Assembly (NCBI RefSeq): GCF_900100275.1
Contig: NZ_FNET01000002.1
Coordinates: 372,001-436,000 of the forward strand
DNA length: 64,000 nucleotides
Reading direction: 5' to 3'
Origin: Lentzea albidocapillata subsp. violacea
GTDB taxonomy: Bacteria > Actinomycetota > Actinomycetes > Mycobacteriales > Pseudonocardiaceae
This document shows, one piece after another, positions 9,202 to 17,427 of this stretch (position 1 is the stretch's first letter; each line of letters opens with the position of its first letter). Below the pieces are notes generated by a model. It was not told the origin of the DNA and searched no databases. It was given only the letters and a program-made list of their open reading frames with translations. A program made the position numbers and the translations under genes.

Positions 9202-10066
9202 GCTGCCACCTCAGCTGTCCCTTGGGGCCGCGGGTGCAGACGATCTCGCTCCCCTTCGGCGACGTCTTGCTCGCCCCTTCGAGGAAGCACCGCTTGCCCA
9301 CGAATCTGTTGAGCCATTCGTCGTCGCTGGGCTGCCTGGTGGTCGTGGGCGGTGGCTCAGGCGTTGGCTCGTCCGTCGTGGTGGGCACCGGCGGTGGTGC
9401 CGTCGTGGTGGTCGTCGCCGGGGGCGGTGTGGTGGTGGTCGAGGTCTGCGGCGTACTGGACGGCGTCGCCAGCGCGTCGTCGCGGTAGCCGGTGCACCCG
9501 CCCGCCCACAGACCACGGCGTTGCTGCCGCGCGGCCGACTCGACCGGTGCCAGGTCCCCGCGAGCCGCCAGGTCCGCGGACGCCGTGCCCTCACCCACGA
9601 TCGTCCACGCGTAGTCCGAGCCGTCCGGCAGCTCCACGTCGACCAGGAGCCGATCGGTGCCGGAGTCGCCGTCACTCTTGACGGTGAGCCGCACCTTCTT
9701 GCCGCGCAACAGGTTCTCCGCGACTGCCAGGGACTGCGACTGCCAGCAGGGCGCCGCGTTCACCCCGGCGACGCGGCCGCCGAAGACCCGTCCGGTGCCG
9801 GGCTCCACGCCCTCGAACAGGTCCACTCCGGACACCGTGCGGACGGTCACCTCGAAGGAGTCGCCCCTGTGCACGGCCACACCGGGTCCGCCGCGTTCCC
9901 CCGGAAGCGCGTCGCCGCTGAAACCGGCCGCACCGGTGACGGCGAGTGCCCCGAGGACACCGACACAGGCGATCGCGAGCCGCGCCCGCTGGCCGCTGCG
10001 CCACCAGAAGCGGCGAACGATCCCCGGACCGGTCGTGGGCGTCGGGGGCTCGGAGGCGTTGAGCAA
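9191..10066 (-). CDS. Membrane-anchored staphylococcal-nuclease-like (SNase fold) protein
   Basis: 291 aa. One N-terminal membrane helix (about 28-48) is followed by an OB-fold region whose spacing matches thermonuclease: FGGRVAGVNAAP, then QSLAVAENLLRGKKVRL, then DRLLVDVEL, then the end motif ARQQRRGLW. By eye the two catalytic Arg positions are kept, but the catalytic Glu (normally in D-x-P-E) is replaced, so nuclease activity is doubtful. A Thr/Pro linker of about 45 residues leads to a short Cys-containing C-terminal domain. It is first in a two-gene unit with the 8686-9201 membrane protein. Confidence 0.7.
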   Translation of the reverse strand: MLNASEPPTPTTGPGIVRRFWWRSGQRARLAIACVGVLGALAVTGAAGFSGDALPGERGGPGVAVHRGDSFEVTVRTVSGVDLFEGVEPGTGRVFGGRVAGVNAAPCWQSQSLAVAENLLRGKKVRLTVKSDGDSGTDRLLVDVELPDGSDYAWTIVGEGTASADLAARGDLAPVESAARQQRRGLWAGGCTGYRDDALATPSSTPQTSTTTTPPPATTTTTAPPPVPTTTDEPTPEPPPTTTRQPSDDEWLNRFVGKRCFLEGASKTSPKGSEIVCTRGPKGQLRWQRAD

Positions 10067-10307
10067 GGGTGCTCCCGGCTGGTTCCGTCGTTGTCCGGGG
10101 CAGTGTTGTCGCAGGTAGCGCGACCGTCAAGGACGAAAAAGGTTCAATCGACTTTCTATGTAGTCCTTCACAGCACCGCCTGCTGTGATCGCATCCGCAC
10201 ACAGCGCCACCCGTCATAGGGTGCACGTCGGCAGAAAGTTTCCGTTATCGCCGGCCGCCTGGGACATCTCCTGGTCAGACGACCCCGGACTGGTAGGTGA
10301 GGTAGGC
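10067..10307. other. Divergent intergenic region
   Basis: 240 bp between the SNase-like gene (minus) and the sigma-hydrolase fusion (plus). AT content rises near 10135-10260. The ribosome site AGGTGAGG just before ATG 10308 is clear. No operator palindrome or convincing promoter could be identified. Confidence 0.4.
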
Positions 10308-12110
10308 ATGGCGATGACCGAGGAACCCGGCGTCGCGACCGTGACGGCCGCGCGGGACGGCGACCAGCGTGCGCTCGACGACCTGGTGTGCGGGTACCTG
10401 CCCCTCGTCTACAACATCGTCGGGCACGCGCTCGGCGGTCATCCGGACACCGACGACGTGGTCCAGGAGACCATGCTGCGCGCGGTGCACGGCCTGCCGG
10501 GGCTGCGCGATCCCGCCGGGTTCCGGTCGTGGCTCGTCGTGATCGCGATGAACCAGATCCGGCTGCGGCACCGCGACCACCAGCGCCTGCCGATCACCGG
10601 CCCGGTGCCGGAGGACGTGGCCGACCCCGGCGCGGACTTCGTCGACCTCACGATCATGCGCCTGCAGCTCTCCGGGCAACGCCGCGAGGTCGTCACGGCC
10701 ACCCGATGGCTCGGCGAGGACGAACGCGAGCTGCTGTCGCTGTGGTGGCTGGAGGCGGCCGGACGGCTGACCCGCGCGGAGGTCGCCAGCGCGCTGGAAC
10801 TGACCCCGCAGCACACCGCCGTGCGCGTACAACGGGTCAAAGCCCAGCTCGACGCCGGACGCATCGTCGTGCGGACGCTGGAGCGAACGCCGCGCTGCCC
10901 GGAACTGGCCTACGTCGTAGCCGAGTGGGACGGCGTGCCCAGTCCGTTGTGGCGCAAGCGGATCGCCCGGCACAGCCGCGACTGCGCCCGGTGCGAACGC
11001 TGCGGGCGCGACCTCGCGTCCGTCGAGGGGCTGCTCGCCCGGCTCCCCCTGGTGCCGCTGCCCGCCGCGCTCGGGTTCGACCCGGCCACGCTCACCGGTT
11101 CGCAGGTGGCGATCACCCAGGTCACCTCCGCCCCCGCCACCGGCGGCAAGGTCAGCCTGCTCCTGAAGGGCGCGCTGGTGAAACCCATCGCGGCCGCCGC
11201 GGCGGCGGTGCTGGCGGCGGCCATCGTGGTCGCCGTGCTGCCCTCGGGCGAGGAGCCGGTCGCCCGCGCGGTCCCGGTGGCCACCGGGACCGCGCCGTCC
11301 ACCACCGCCTCGTCCGTCCCGTCGTCGGCGCCCCCGTCGACGACCACCACGCCCGCCCAGCCCGTGGTCCCCGTGACGGCGCCGGTGAAGAAGGGCGTCA
11401 GCACCTGGAAGTTCGACGGCGTCGGCAAAGCGCTCACCGACGTCCGCGCGGGGTGGTACTACAACTGGGCCGCACACCCCGACGGCATCGCCACACCGCC
11501 GAACGTCGAGTTCGTGCCGATGATCTGGGGCACGAAGTTCACCGACGACGCGACCCTCGCCAAGGCGAAGGCGCACGGCAAGGTGCTGCTCGGCTTCAAC
11601 GAGCCGGACCTCCCCGAGCAGGCGAACATGACCCCCGAACAGGCGCTCGACCTGTGGCCGAAGCTCGCCGCGACCGGCCTGCGCCTCGGCAGCCCCGCCG
11701 TCGCGCACAGCGGTGACAAGGCGGGCGGCTGGCTCGACCGGTTCATGACCGGCGCGGCCCAGCGAGGCCTGCGCGTCGACTTCGTCGCGGTGCACTGGTA
11801 CGGCTCGGACTTCGGCGACGCGGCCGTCGGCCACCTCCGGAACTACCTCGCCGCGGTGCACGCGCGGTACGGCAAACCGATCTGGCTGACCGAGTACGCA
11901 CTGATCGACTTCTCGACCGGCACGGCCCGCTTCCCGGCCCAGGCACAGCTCGCCGCCTTCGCGCGCGGCTCCAGCGCGATGATGGAAGGCCTCCCGTACG
12001 TCGAGCGCTACGCCTGGTTCGCACTGCCTGCCGAGAAGCCCGGCACCGGCCTCTACACCCTCGGCGGCACCCCGAACGAGGCCGGTGAGGCGTACCGCGC
12101 CGCGGGCTGA
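10308..12110 (+). CDS. ECF sigma factor fused to a membrane helix and an extracellular GH128-like glycoside hydrolase
   Basis: 600 aa, ATG 10308 behind AGGTGAGG. Domains in order: sigma region 2 (about 14-85, DDVVQETMLRAVHGL), sigma region 4 (about 135-190), a His/Cys cluster H222-x3-C226-x2-C229-x2-C232 resembling the zinc site of anti-sigma factors, one membrane helix (about 290-312), a Ser/Thr/Pro linker, and a GH128-type TIM barrel (365-600). The barrel carries the family landmarks GWYYNWAAHPDG, GFNEPD with E432, VDFVAVHWYG and LTEYAL with E529; these Glu are the expected acid/base and nucleophile. GH128 enzymes cut beta-1,3-glucans. The layout suggests a one-protein envelope sensor with sigma factor inside, built-in inhibitor, and glucan-binding or -cutting domain outside. 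ECF groups with C-terminal extracellular domains are known in Actinobacteria. Confidence 0.88.
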   Translation: MAMTEEPGVATVTAARDGDQRALDDLVCGYLPLVYNIVGHALGGHPDTDDVVQETMLRAVHGLPGLRDPAGFRSWLVVIAMNQIRLRHRDHQRLPITGPVPEDVADPGADFVDLTIMRLQLSGQRREVVTATRWLGEDERELLSLWWLEAAGRLTRAEVASALELTPQHTAVRVQRVKAQLDAGRIVVRTLERTPRCPELAYVVAEWDGVPSPLWRKRIARHSRDCARCERCGRDLASVEGLLARLPLVPLPAALGFDPATLTGSQVAITQVTSAPATGGKVSLLLKGALVKPIAAAAAAVLAAAIVVAVLPSGEEPVARAVPVATGTAPSTTASSVPSSAPPSTTTTPAQPVVPVTAPVKKGVSTWKFDGVGKALTDVRAGWYYNWAAHPDGIATPPNVEFVPMIWGTKFTDDATLAKAKAHGKVLLGFNEPDLPEQANMTPEQALDLWPKLAATGLRLGSPAVAHSGDKAGGWLDRFMTGAAQRGLRVDFVAVHWYGSDFGDAAVGHLRNYLAAVHARYGKPIWLTEYALIDFSTGTARFPAQAQLAAFARGSSAMMEGLPYVERYAWFALPAEKPGTGLYTLGGTPNEAGEAYRAAG

Positions 12111-12134
12111 TCCGCCGTCGTCGAGAATCACGGC

Positions 12135-12974
12135 GTGTCAACCGCGACGAACACCCGCCTGCTGGTCACCACCGGGAGCGCCGGCCCCGCGAGCACCGAC
12201 CTGGTGATCCCGGCGCTGCTGCTGCGCACCCCCGGCGCGGCGTGGCACCAGCTCGTCCACATCTACGTGCCGTCCGTTCCCACCGTCGCCTTCAGCGGCA
12301 GGGACCTCCGCTCGCCCGGCATCACCGAGGCCACCGCCCTGGCCCGCAAAGCGGGCTTCGAGCCGGTCGTCAGGTCGCCGGGCGGGCGGATGGTCGCCTA
12401 CGACAGCGGCGCCGTCGTGATCGACCACCTCGACAGCACCACGGACATCCGCCACGCGGGCAGCGCGACGTTCGCCGCGAACGCCGAGAGCCACGTCCGG
12501 GTACTGCGCGGCCTCGGCGACGTCGACGCCCGCATCGGCGAGGTCGAGGGCGAGTACTGCCCCGGCGAGTACAGCATCAACGTCGGCGGCGTCACGAAGG
12601 TCGTGGGCTCCGCGCAACGCGTCACCGCCACAGGTTCCCTGTTCAGCACGGTCGTCCAGGTCGCCGTCTCGGACCGGGTACGCGCCGTGATCACGGACGT
12701 GTCGCGCGCGCTCGGCTACGACCTGCGGCAGAGTTCCATCGCCGGTCTGGCCGACTACGCACCGGCGCTGACCTCCGCCGAGGTGGCCGCGGCGTTCGCG
12801 GGCGACTACCGCGAGCGGCTCGGGCTGGCCGATGGACCGCTGCCTCCCGCCGTGGTCGCGCACGCGTCTCGGGCCGGCGGTGGTTCGCCGTTCCACGTCG
12901 ACGACTGGACTCGGGCGAACCCGATGCCGGCGGACCCGCCCGACGCCGAACCGGGCCCAGCCCTGCATCCCTAG
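12135..12974 (+). CDS. Lipoate-protein ligase A / octanoyltransferase-like protein
   Basis: 279 aa from GTG 12135. It has the BPL/LplA/LipB fold landmarks: an RSPGG substrate-loop motif near residue 80 and the lysine motif GGVTKVVGSAQRV near 155, where Lys would hold the lipoyl-adenylate or octanoyl group. The region between (GEVEGEYCPGEYSINVGG) matches the conserved central segment. It would attach lipoate or octanoate to dehydrogenase E2 or glycine-cleavage H proteins. The N-terminal 50 residues are less conserved than in classical LplA, and no E2 gene is nearby. Its TAG stop overlaps the TAG of the convergent STAS gene at CTAG. Confidence 0.75.
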   Translation: MSTATNTRLLVTTGSAGPASTDLVIPALLLRTPGAAWHQLVHIYVPSVPTVAFSGRDLRSPGITEATALARKAGFEPVVRSPGGRMVAYDSGAVVIDHLDSTTDIRHAGSATFAANAESHVRVLRGLGDVDARIGEVEGEYCPGEYSINVGGVTKVVGSAQRVTATGSLFSTVVQVAVSDRVRAVITDVSRALGYDLRQSSIAGLADYAPALTSAEVAAAFAGDYRERLGLADGPLPPAVVAHASRAGGGSPFHVDDWTRANPMPADPPDAEPGPALHP

Positions 12975-13333
12975 GCAGGAGCGAGCGCGTCCACCACGGA
13001 AGAGCGCACGCCCAGCACGCTCACCAGTTCCAGTGCCTGCAACGGCCGCAGCACGGCGGCGGTGTTCGCGACGACCACGAGCGCGCTGCCCTGGTGCAGG
13101 CACAGGTCCTGGTGTTCGAGCAGCACGCCGATGCCCTGGGCACCGAGGAACCGCACGCCGCTCAGGTCGGCGACGACGGGCGCGGGCGGGGTGACCGACC
13201 TGATCGCCTCACCGAGGCGTTCGGCCAGGTCAGGGGCCGTGGTGATGTCGATTTCGCCGGCGACGTGCACGAGGACGGCGGCGCCCACGCTTTCGCATGC
13301 TGTGCGGAAGGGGGCTTGACCGTCGGTGAGCAC
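12971..13333 (-). CDS. STAS-domain anti-sigma factor antagonist
   Basis: 120 aa. GTG 13333 has TGGAGG 7 nt upstream; a longer frame exists but lacks a ribosome site. One STAS domain: VLVHVAGEIDITTAPDLAERL, then VVADLSGVRFLGAQGIGVLLEH. In SpoIIAA/RsbV proteins the loop after the FLG/FMD strand carries the Ser that an anti-sigma kinase phosphorylates; here the position reads GAQG, so control by phosphorylation at the usual Ser is unlikely. It is divergent from the MEDS-ATPase gene at 13500, its probable partner. Confidence 0.85.
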   Translation of the reverse strand: MLTDGQAPFRTACESVGAAVLVHVAGEIDITTAPDLAERLGEAIRSVTPPAPVVADLSGVRFLGAQGIGVLLEHQDLCLHQGSALVVVANTAAVLRPLQALELVSVLGVRSSVVDALAPA

Positions 13334-13499
13334 GTGGCAACCTCCAGATACGTCAGCGGCGCATGGCCTTCCAACGGGCTGGCTGCTCAACCCGCGCCGA
13401 CGGTAGCGCAACCCCCGTGTGCACGCGGCTCGGAGGTCGGCTGCCGAATATCAGGTTCCCTCAGATGGACCACTGAAAGCGGGCGTAGCATCGGTCCTC

Positions 13500-14417
13500 G
13501 TGACCGGTTTCTTCCACGAGACCGCCTTCTACGGCACTGACGACGACTTCCTCGCGCACGCCGTGCCGTTCCTCGAGGACGGCCTGCGCGCTGGAGAGCC
13601 GTCCGTCGTGGCGTGCTCCGAGCAGAACACCGAACTGCTGCGCGGCGCGCTGGGTCGCACCGGTGTGATCTTCCGGCAGGGCACCGGCCAGTACTCCCGG
13701 CCATCCGATGCCATCGCGAGCTACCTCGACCTCTTCCGCGAGTACACGGTGGGTGGCGCACAGCAGATGCGCGTGATCGGCCAGGTCCCGCACCCCGGCA
13801 CGGGCGCGCGCTGGGACTGGTGGGCGCGCTACGAGGCCGCGGTGAACCAGGCGTACGCCGAGTTCCCGGTGTGGGGCCTGTGCCCGTACGACACCAGGAC
13901 GACGCCCGCCGACGTGCTGGCCGACGTGGTGAGCACGCACCCGAACATCGCCACCGCGCCCGGCACGCGCGAGGCCAACTCCGGTTACCGGGTGGGCCTG
14001 GCCTCGTCGCCACCCCTTCCGGACGTGCTCGAAGACGGCGTCCCACTGGTCGAGCTCGTCGACCCGGCCGCCGGCACGGTCCGTGAGGCCGTGGGCAACG
14101 CGATCGACGGGATGGACCTGGGCGAGGACGCCGCGCACGACGCCGTCTATGCGGCCAGCGAGATCGTCACGAACGGCCTGACGCACGGCGTCGCGCCGGT
14201 TCGCTTCCGGCTGTGGGCGGACGGGGCACGCGTGGTGCTCGCGGTGACCGACCACGGGCCCGGCCCGTCCGATCCGACGGCGGGCCTGGTGCCGACGACC
14301 GAGACGAGGTCGGCCGGGCTCGGGCTGTGGATCCTGCACCGCACGTGCGACTACGTGTCCATGGGCCGCGACGCCGACGGGTTCACCGTGCGGGTCAGCG
14401 TCGGCGGCCAGACGTAG
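13500..14417 (+). CDS. MEDS-domain sensor fused to RsbW-type anti-sigma ATPase
   Basis: 305 aa. Residues 1-165 are a MEDS domain (FFHETAFYGTDDDFLAHAVPF and VWGLCPYDTR), a sensory module first seen in DcmR/MedR-type regulators. Residues 190-305 are a GHKL ATPase of the RsbW/SpoIIAB class: N-box EIVTNGLTHG, then VTDHGPGPSDP and GLGLWILHRTCD. The start chosen is GTG 13500, which lies 8 nt after TAGCAT (13486-13491), a spacing expected for a leaderless transcript; no Shine-Dalgarno is visible. The predicted role is binding a sigma factor or the divergent STAS antagonist in response to a ligand sensed by MEDS. No sigma gene is adjacent. Confidence 0.85.
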   Translation: MTGFFHETAFYGTDDDFLAHAVPFLEDGLRAGEPSVVACSEQNTELLRGALGRTGVIFRQGTGQYSRPSDAIASYLDLFREYTVGGAQQMRVIGQVPHPGTGARWDWWARYEAAVNQAYAEFPVWGLCPYDTRTTPADVLADVVSTHPNIATAPGTREANSGYRVGLASSPPLPDVLEDGVPLVELVDPAAGTVREAVGNAIDGMDLGEDAAHDAVYAASEIVTNGLTHGVAPVRFRLWADGARVVLAVTDHGPGPSDPTAGLVPTTETRSAGLGLWILHRTCDYVSMGRDADGFTVRVSVGGQT

Positions 14418-14851
14418 GGCAGGTCGTCCGGCACGTCCGGGAAGAACCGCCGGTAGTGGCCGGGATCCTTGCGTACCAGGGCGGACTGATGGCTGAGGTG
14501 CACCTCGTGGTCGCCCAGCCAGGCGGGGAGTTCGTCGGCGGCGGCCAGTTCCTCCTGGGTGCGCACGACGACGATCGCCTTGGCGCGGGCCAGGTCCGAG
14601 CGCATCGTCGCCTCACAGGTGTCCTGGAACCCCTGCGACCGCCACTCCGCGCAGATGTCCATGCCGTACCGGACGAGCGCTTCCTCGTGGCCCGCCCACA
14701 TCTTCACGGCCGGGTGGTGGCGCCAGCCGTGGCCGGGCACCACCAGCGCGCGCTGGATCTGCAGCGTCTCGACCCGCTGCTTGCCAAGGCGCCTGCGGTC
14801 CAGCACCCGGGCCGTGGCGGCGAAGTCCGGATACGGCAGGAAGGTCTGCAT
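14351..14851 (-). CDS. Pyrimidine-dimer DNA glycosylase-like protein (Pyr_excise, MSMEG_6728 type)
   Basis: 166 aa, starting MQTFLPYPDFAATARVLDRRRLGKQRVE, the conserved N-terminus of this family, which is distantly related to phage T4 endonuclease V. HHPAVKMWAGHEEAL and LSHQSALVRKDPGHYRRFF are further family blocks. Mycobacterial and streptomycete homologues are annotated as DNA repair glycosylases, but few are tested. Its 3' end overlaps the convergent anti-sigma ATPase gene by 67 nt; the overlap encodes a dispensable-looking tail. Confidence 0.8.
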   Translation of the reverse strand: MQTFLPYPDFAATARVLDRRRLGKQRVETLQIQRALVVPGHGWRHHPAVKMWAGHEEALVRYGMDICAEWRSQGFQDTCEATMRSDLARAKAIVVVRTQEELAAADELPAWLGDHEVHLSHQSALVRKDPGHYRRFFPDVPDDLPYVWPPTLTRTVNPSASRPMDT

Positions 14852-14854
14852 GCC

Positions 14855-15310
14855 TCAGAGCACGTACTTCGCCGCTTCGGCGGCGCGTTCCCTGTCGACG
14901 TGCACCTCGTACCGGCGTGCCTGCAGGGTCATGGTGCTCGCGAAGTCACGGCGTCCGCGCGTGCTCCAGTGCGCCACGAACCCGAAGACCGCACCCCAGA
15001 ACGCACCGACCGCGAGGCTGATGAACACGAACCACGCCCAGGCCTGCCCGGCGGTGAACAGCCCGAAGAGCAGACCGATGAACACACCGAACCACGCACC
15101 GCTGGCCGTGCCCGCCGCTGCCGCGCGGGCCCGCGTCATGCGTCCGGTCACCTGCTCGACCGTCCGGACACCGTCGCCGATGATCCGCACGCTCTCCACC
15201 GGGAACCCGTCGTCGGACATCCGGTCCACGAGCCGCTGGGCGTCGAGGTAGTCGGGGAAACTGGCCAGGAGGGACGACTCCGTCTGGGTCACTTCGTGCT
15301 TGATGTCCAC
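14855..15310 (-). CDS. General stress protein 17M-like membrane protein
   Basis: 151 aa, ATG 15310. An N-terminal alpha/beta segment (residues 10-50, SFPDYLDAQRLVDRMSDDGFP) matches the general stress protein 17M / YflT domain. It is followed by two Gly-rich membrane helices (about 65-115) and a basic soluble tail. Such proteins accompany sigma-B-like regulons; the anti-sigma pair 1.5 kb away makes that context plausible. It is 3 nt upstream of the Pyr_excise gene on the same strand, so they are co-transcribed. Confidence 0.75.
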   Translation of the reverse strand: MDIKHEVTQTESSLLASFPDYLDAQRLVDRMSDDGFPVESVRIIGDGVRTVEQVTGRMTRARAAAAGTASGAWFGVFIGLLFGLFTAGQAWAWFVFISLAVGAFWGAVFGFVAHWSTRGRRDFASTMTLQARRYEVHVDRERAAEAAKYVL

Positions 15311-15319
15311 GTCCCCCGG

Positions 15320-15691
15320 TTACCCGCGGACACGGCGTTCCACACGATCAACTTCTCCCCGCACCGAGATACCCACATCACCGGGAGTCGAGGGTGCAGG
15401 CACGGCCATCGGGCGCGAGACGCGGCTGAGCAGCCGGTGAGCGAGGGTCAGCAGCATCCGGGCTTCCATCCGCTCGCCGTAGCGCAGGTGCTCGCCCGCG
15501 GCTTCGACACATCCCATGACCTGCGGCGGCACCACAGTCGAGCACGCTTCCAGCGCCTCCTGGAGGCTTCTGCGGGCCTCGTCCTCGTCGATGCCCGCCA
15601 ACGCGGTGCAGACCGCGTTGTCCAGCTTCTCCAGCGCGATCGCGCGCTGCTGCCGTGACGACGGTTCGTCGAGTTCGGTGGTCATGGTCAT
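15320..15691 (-). CDS. Small helical protein of unknown function (123 aa)
   Basis: Mostly alpha-helical and acidic (residues 10-95, QQRAIALEKLDNAVCTALAG, EARRSLQEALEACSTVVPP), with a basic tail. Start ATG 15691; ATG 15685 is an alternative. It ends 9 nt before the stress-protein start, so it heads the 15691-14351 three-gene unit. I do not recognise a family; the helical pattern resembles four-helix-bundle proteins. Confidence 0.55.
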   Translation of the reverse strand: MTMTTELDEPSSRQQRAIALEKLDNAVCTALAGIDEDEARRSLQEALEACSTVVPPQVMGCVEAAGEHLRYGERMEARMLLTLAHRLLSRVSRPMAVPAPSTPGDVGISVRGEVDRVERRVRG

Positions 15692-15805
15692 CGCCTGCTT
15701 TCACAGCCGGATCCTTCGCGCCGACTGCTTGACGCGCCCGCGCCCGAATACCCGGTTCGAGCGCCCTCAAACCGGAAGTTCACCGGACGCGACTACCGTG
15801 TCGGA

Positions 15806-16162
15806 ATGCGTGTGACCTGGCGCGAGAAGAACGCGCGAGAGTGGATCTCCGAACTCTCCGACCGGATCGGCGTGGCCGGGTGGGCGACCCTCGCCCTCAC
15901 CCCTGCTCTCGCCGCCGAGGTCGACCAGCACGGCGCCGCGGTGCGCGACATCCTCCTGCTGGGCGTCGAGGGCGCCGGCACGGTGGGCGCTGTCGTGCTC
16001 CTCGCCGCGTACGGGCGAGGCCTGCTGGACAACGCACTCGAGGCGGACTGGACACCCACGTCGTGGCTCGGTGCACGCCTGATGGCCGTCTGCGAGCTCG
16101 CGCACCTGCACGACGCGAGGCCGTTGACCGACGACGTGCCCGCGCTGCCGAAGCTCACATGA
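15806..16162 (+). CDS. Small protein of unknown function (118 aa) with one hydrophobic segment
   Basis: ATG 15806. It has an amphipathic N-terminal half, a hydrophobic stretch VEGAGTVGAVVLLAAYGRG (about 55-73) and a helical C-terminal part. The TACCGT element ending 6-7 nt before the ATG would suit a leaderless transcript. No family recognised. It ends at a strong bidirectional terminator. Confidence 0.5.
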   Translation: MRVTWREKNAREWISELSDRIGVAGWATLALTPALAAEVDQHGAAVRDILLLGVEGAGTVGAVVLLAAYGRGLLDNALEADWTPTSWLGARLMAVCELAHLHDARPLTDDVPALPKLT

Positions 16163-16164
16163 AA

Positions 16165-16194
16165 ACGAGGCGCACCCCAGGGGGTACGCCTCGT
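16165..16194. terminator. Bidirectional intrinsic terminator
   Basis: ACGAGGCG (16165-16172) pairs perfectly with CGCCTCGT (16187-16194), and an inner ACCCC/GGGGT stem closes a 2-nt loop. On the minus strand the helix is followed by TTTTC, so it serves the minus-strand channel gene (stop at 16208) as well as the plus-strand gene ending at 16162. Confidence 0.85.
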
Positions 16195-16207
16195 CGGTGA
16201 TCCTCGG

Positions 16208-17014
16208 TCAGCGCTCGTCGGGCCTCCGCTCGCCGAGCACCGGGTCCGGGCGCGCCGCGGCGGGCACCGGCGCGGTGACGGGTTCGGCCTGAGCCGGGGT
16301 ACCGGTGCGCCCGGCGTCCTCACGCCCGCGCTGGTACGCCTCCGCCTGGGCCTGGGCCTGCGGCAGTTCCTGCTCCGCACGCCCCAGCCAGCCTTCCCAC
16401 CGCTGCTGCATCGGCCTCACCAGGCCACCGCCCACACCGACGACGAGGATGCCGCCGACCGTGGCGAGCACCGCGATCAGGACCGGCGTGGTGACCGTCG
16501 TGGCGACGCCGATCTGGTTCAGCGCGGCGATGATGCCGAGCGCCCAGATGAAGATCGACGCGATGTTCGCGAGAACGCGGCCGTAGGACAGCCCGCCCAG
16601 CGCACCGCCGATGAAGTCCTTGACGGCACTGGCGACCGCGCCCGCCACGACGACGATGATGATCGCGACCGCGGCCTTCGGCAGCCACGACACGATGCCG
16701 GTCAGCAGTTCGGAGACGGGGTTCGGGCCCCACACGCCGAACGCGATCTGCAGCGTGATCAGCAGCAACGCGTAGTAGACGAGCTTCGCGAGCAGGTCAG
16801 AGGCGTCGTACTTGCTGTTGGAGAGCATCCTGCGGATACCGCCGCGCTCCACGAGACGGTCGAAACCGACGCGTTCGAGCACCTTGTCGACGAGCTTCGC
16901 CACCGCTTTCGCGACGAACCAGCCGATCAGCAGGATCAACAGGAACGCCGCGAGCTTGGGCACGAACGTGGCCACGGCGCGCCAGGCGTCGTTCAGCCCC
17001 TGTCCGAAGTCCAT
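16208..17014 (-). CDS. CmpX/TM-helix-type membrane protein (small-conductance mechanosensitive channel relative)
   Basis: 268 aa. ATG 17014 has AAGGGAG 6 nt upstream and starts at MDFGQGLNDAWRAVATFVPK. Four hydrophobic helices follow, with the repeated motif KLAAFLLILLIGWFVAKAVAKLVDKVLERVGFD / KAAVAIIIVVVAGAVASAVKD typical of the conserved TM helix family related to MscS channels. The C-terminal 70 residues are hydrophilic, rich in Gln, Ala and Pro, and probably cytoplasmic. It lacks the MscS beta domain, so gating by tension is not assured. Confidence 0.75.
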   Translation of the reverse strand: MDFGQGLNDAWRAVATFVPKLAAFLLILLIGWFVAKAVAKLVDKVLERVGFDRLVERGGIRRMLSNSKYDASDLLAKLVYYALLLITLQIAFGVWGPNPVSELLTGIVSWLPKAAVAIIIVVVAGAVASAVKDFIGGALGGLSYGRVLANIASIFIWALGIIAALNQIGVATTVTTPVLIAVLATVGGILVVGVGGGLVRPMQQRWEGWLGRAEQELPQAQAQAEAYQRGREDAGRTGTPAQAEPVTAPVPAAARPDPVLGERRPDER

Positions 17015-17094
17015 GTCGAACTCCCTTCGCACGGGCGCCCGGCCGGGCCACCCGCACCTGGCAGTACCCGGCGCGGGCGCCCTTCACACGGACT

Positions 17095-17271
17095 TCAGGA
17101 GACCTGCCGCAGCTCGCGGTCACTGGCCTCGAGGTGTTCCCAGGTCCGGCCGCGCTGGCTGGGCGGCGCGGAACCGTCCGCGGTGCACACCGGGTACACC
17201 AGGCCGAAGGGAACCGGCTGATCGAACTCGTCACCGGTGCGAACGTCGACGAGACGACGCAGATGTGCCAT
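17095..17271 (-). CDS. Small conserved-looking protein (58 aa)
   Basis: ATG 17271 with GAGGAG upstream. The sequence MAHLRRLVDVRTGDEFDQP then a Cys/Trp-containing tail looks like a short soluble protein. It sits 80 bp upstream of the CmpX-like gene on the same strand. No function can be assigned. Confidence 0.5.
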   Translation of the reverse strand: MAHLRRLVDVRTGDEFDQPVPFGLVYPVCTADGSAPPSQRGRTWEHLEASDRELRQVS

Positions 17272-17427
17272 GACAACCACTCCTCACGACCGCGCTGAGG
17301 ACGTACGCGTCCGGGCAACCACCCGAACGGGGGACCTGGGGTTTGGGATCATCGAATACCCCGTGAGCTGCGCGGACATGCGCGACACCGTTGCTACATC
17401 AGAGTGAACCTCTCTGTCCACATTGGA

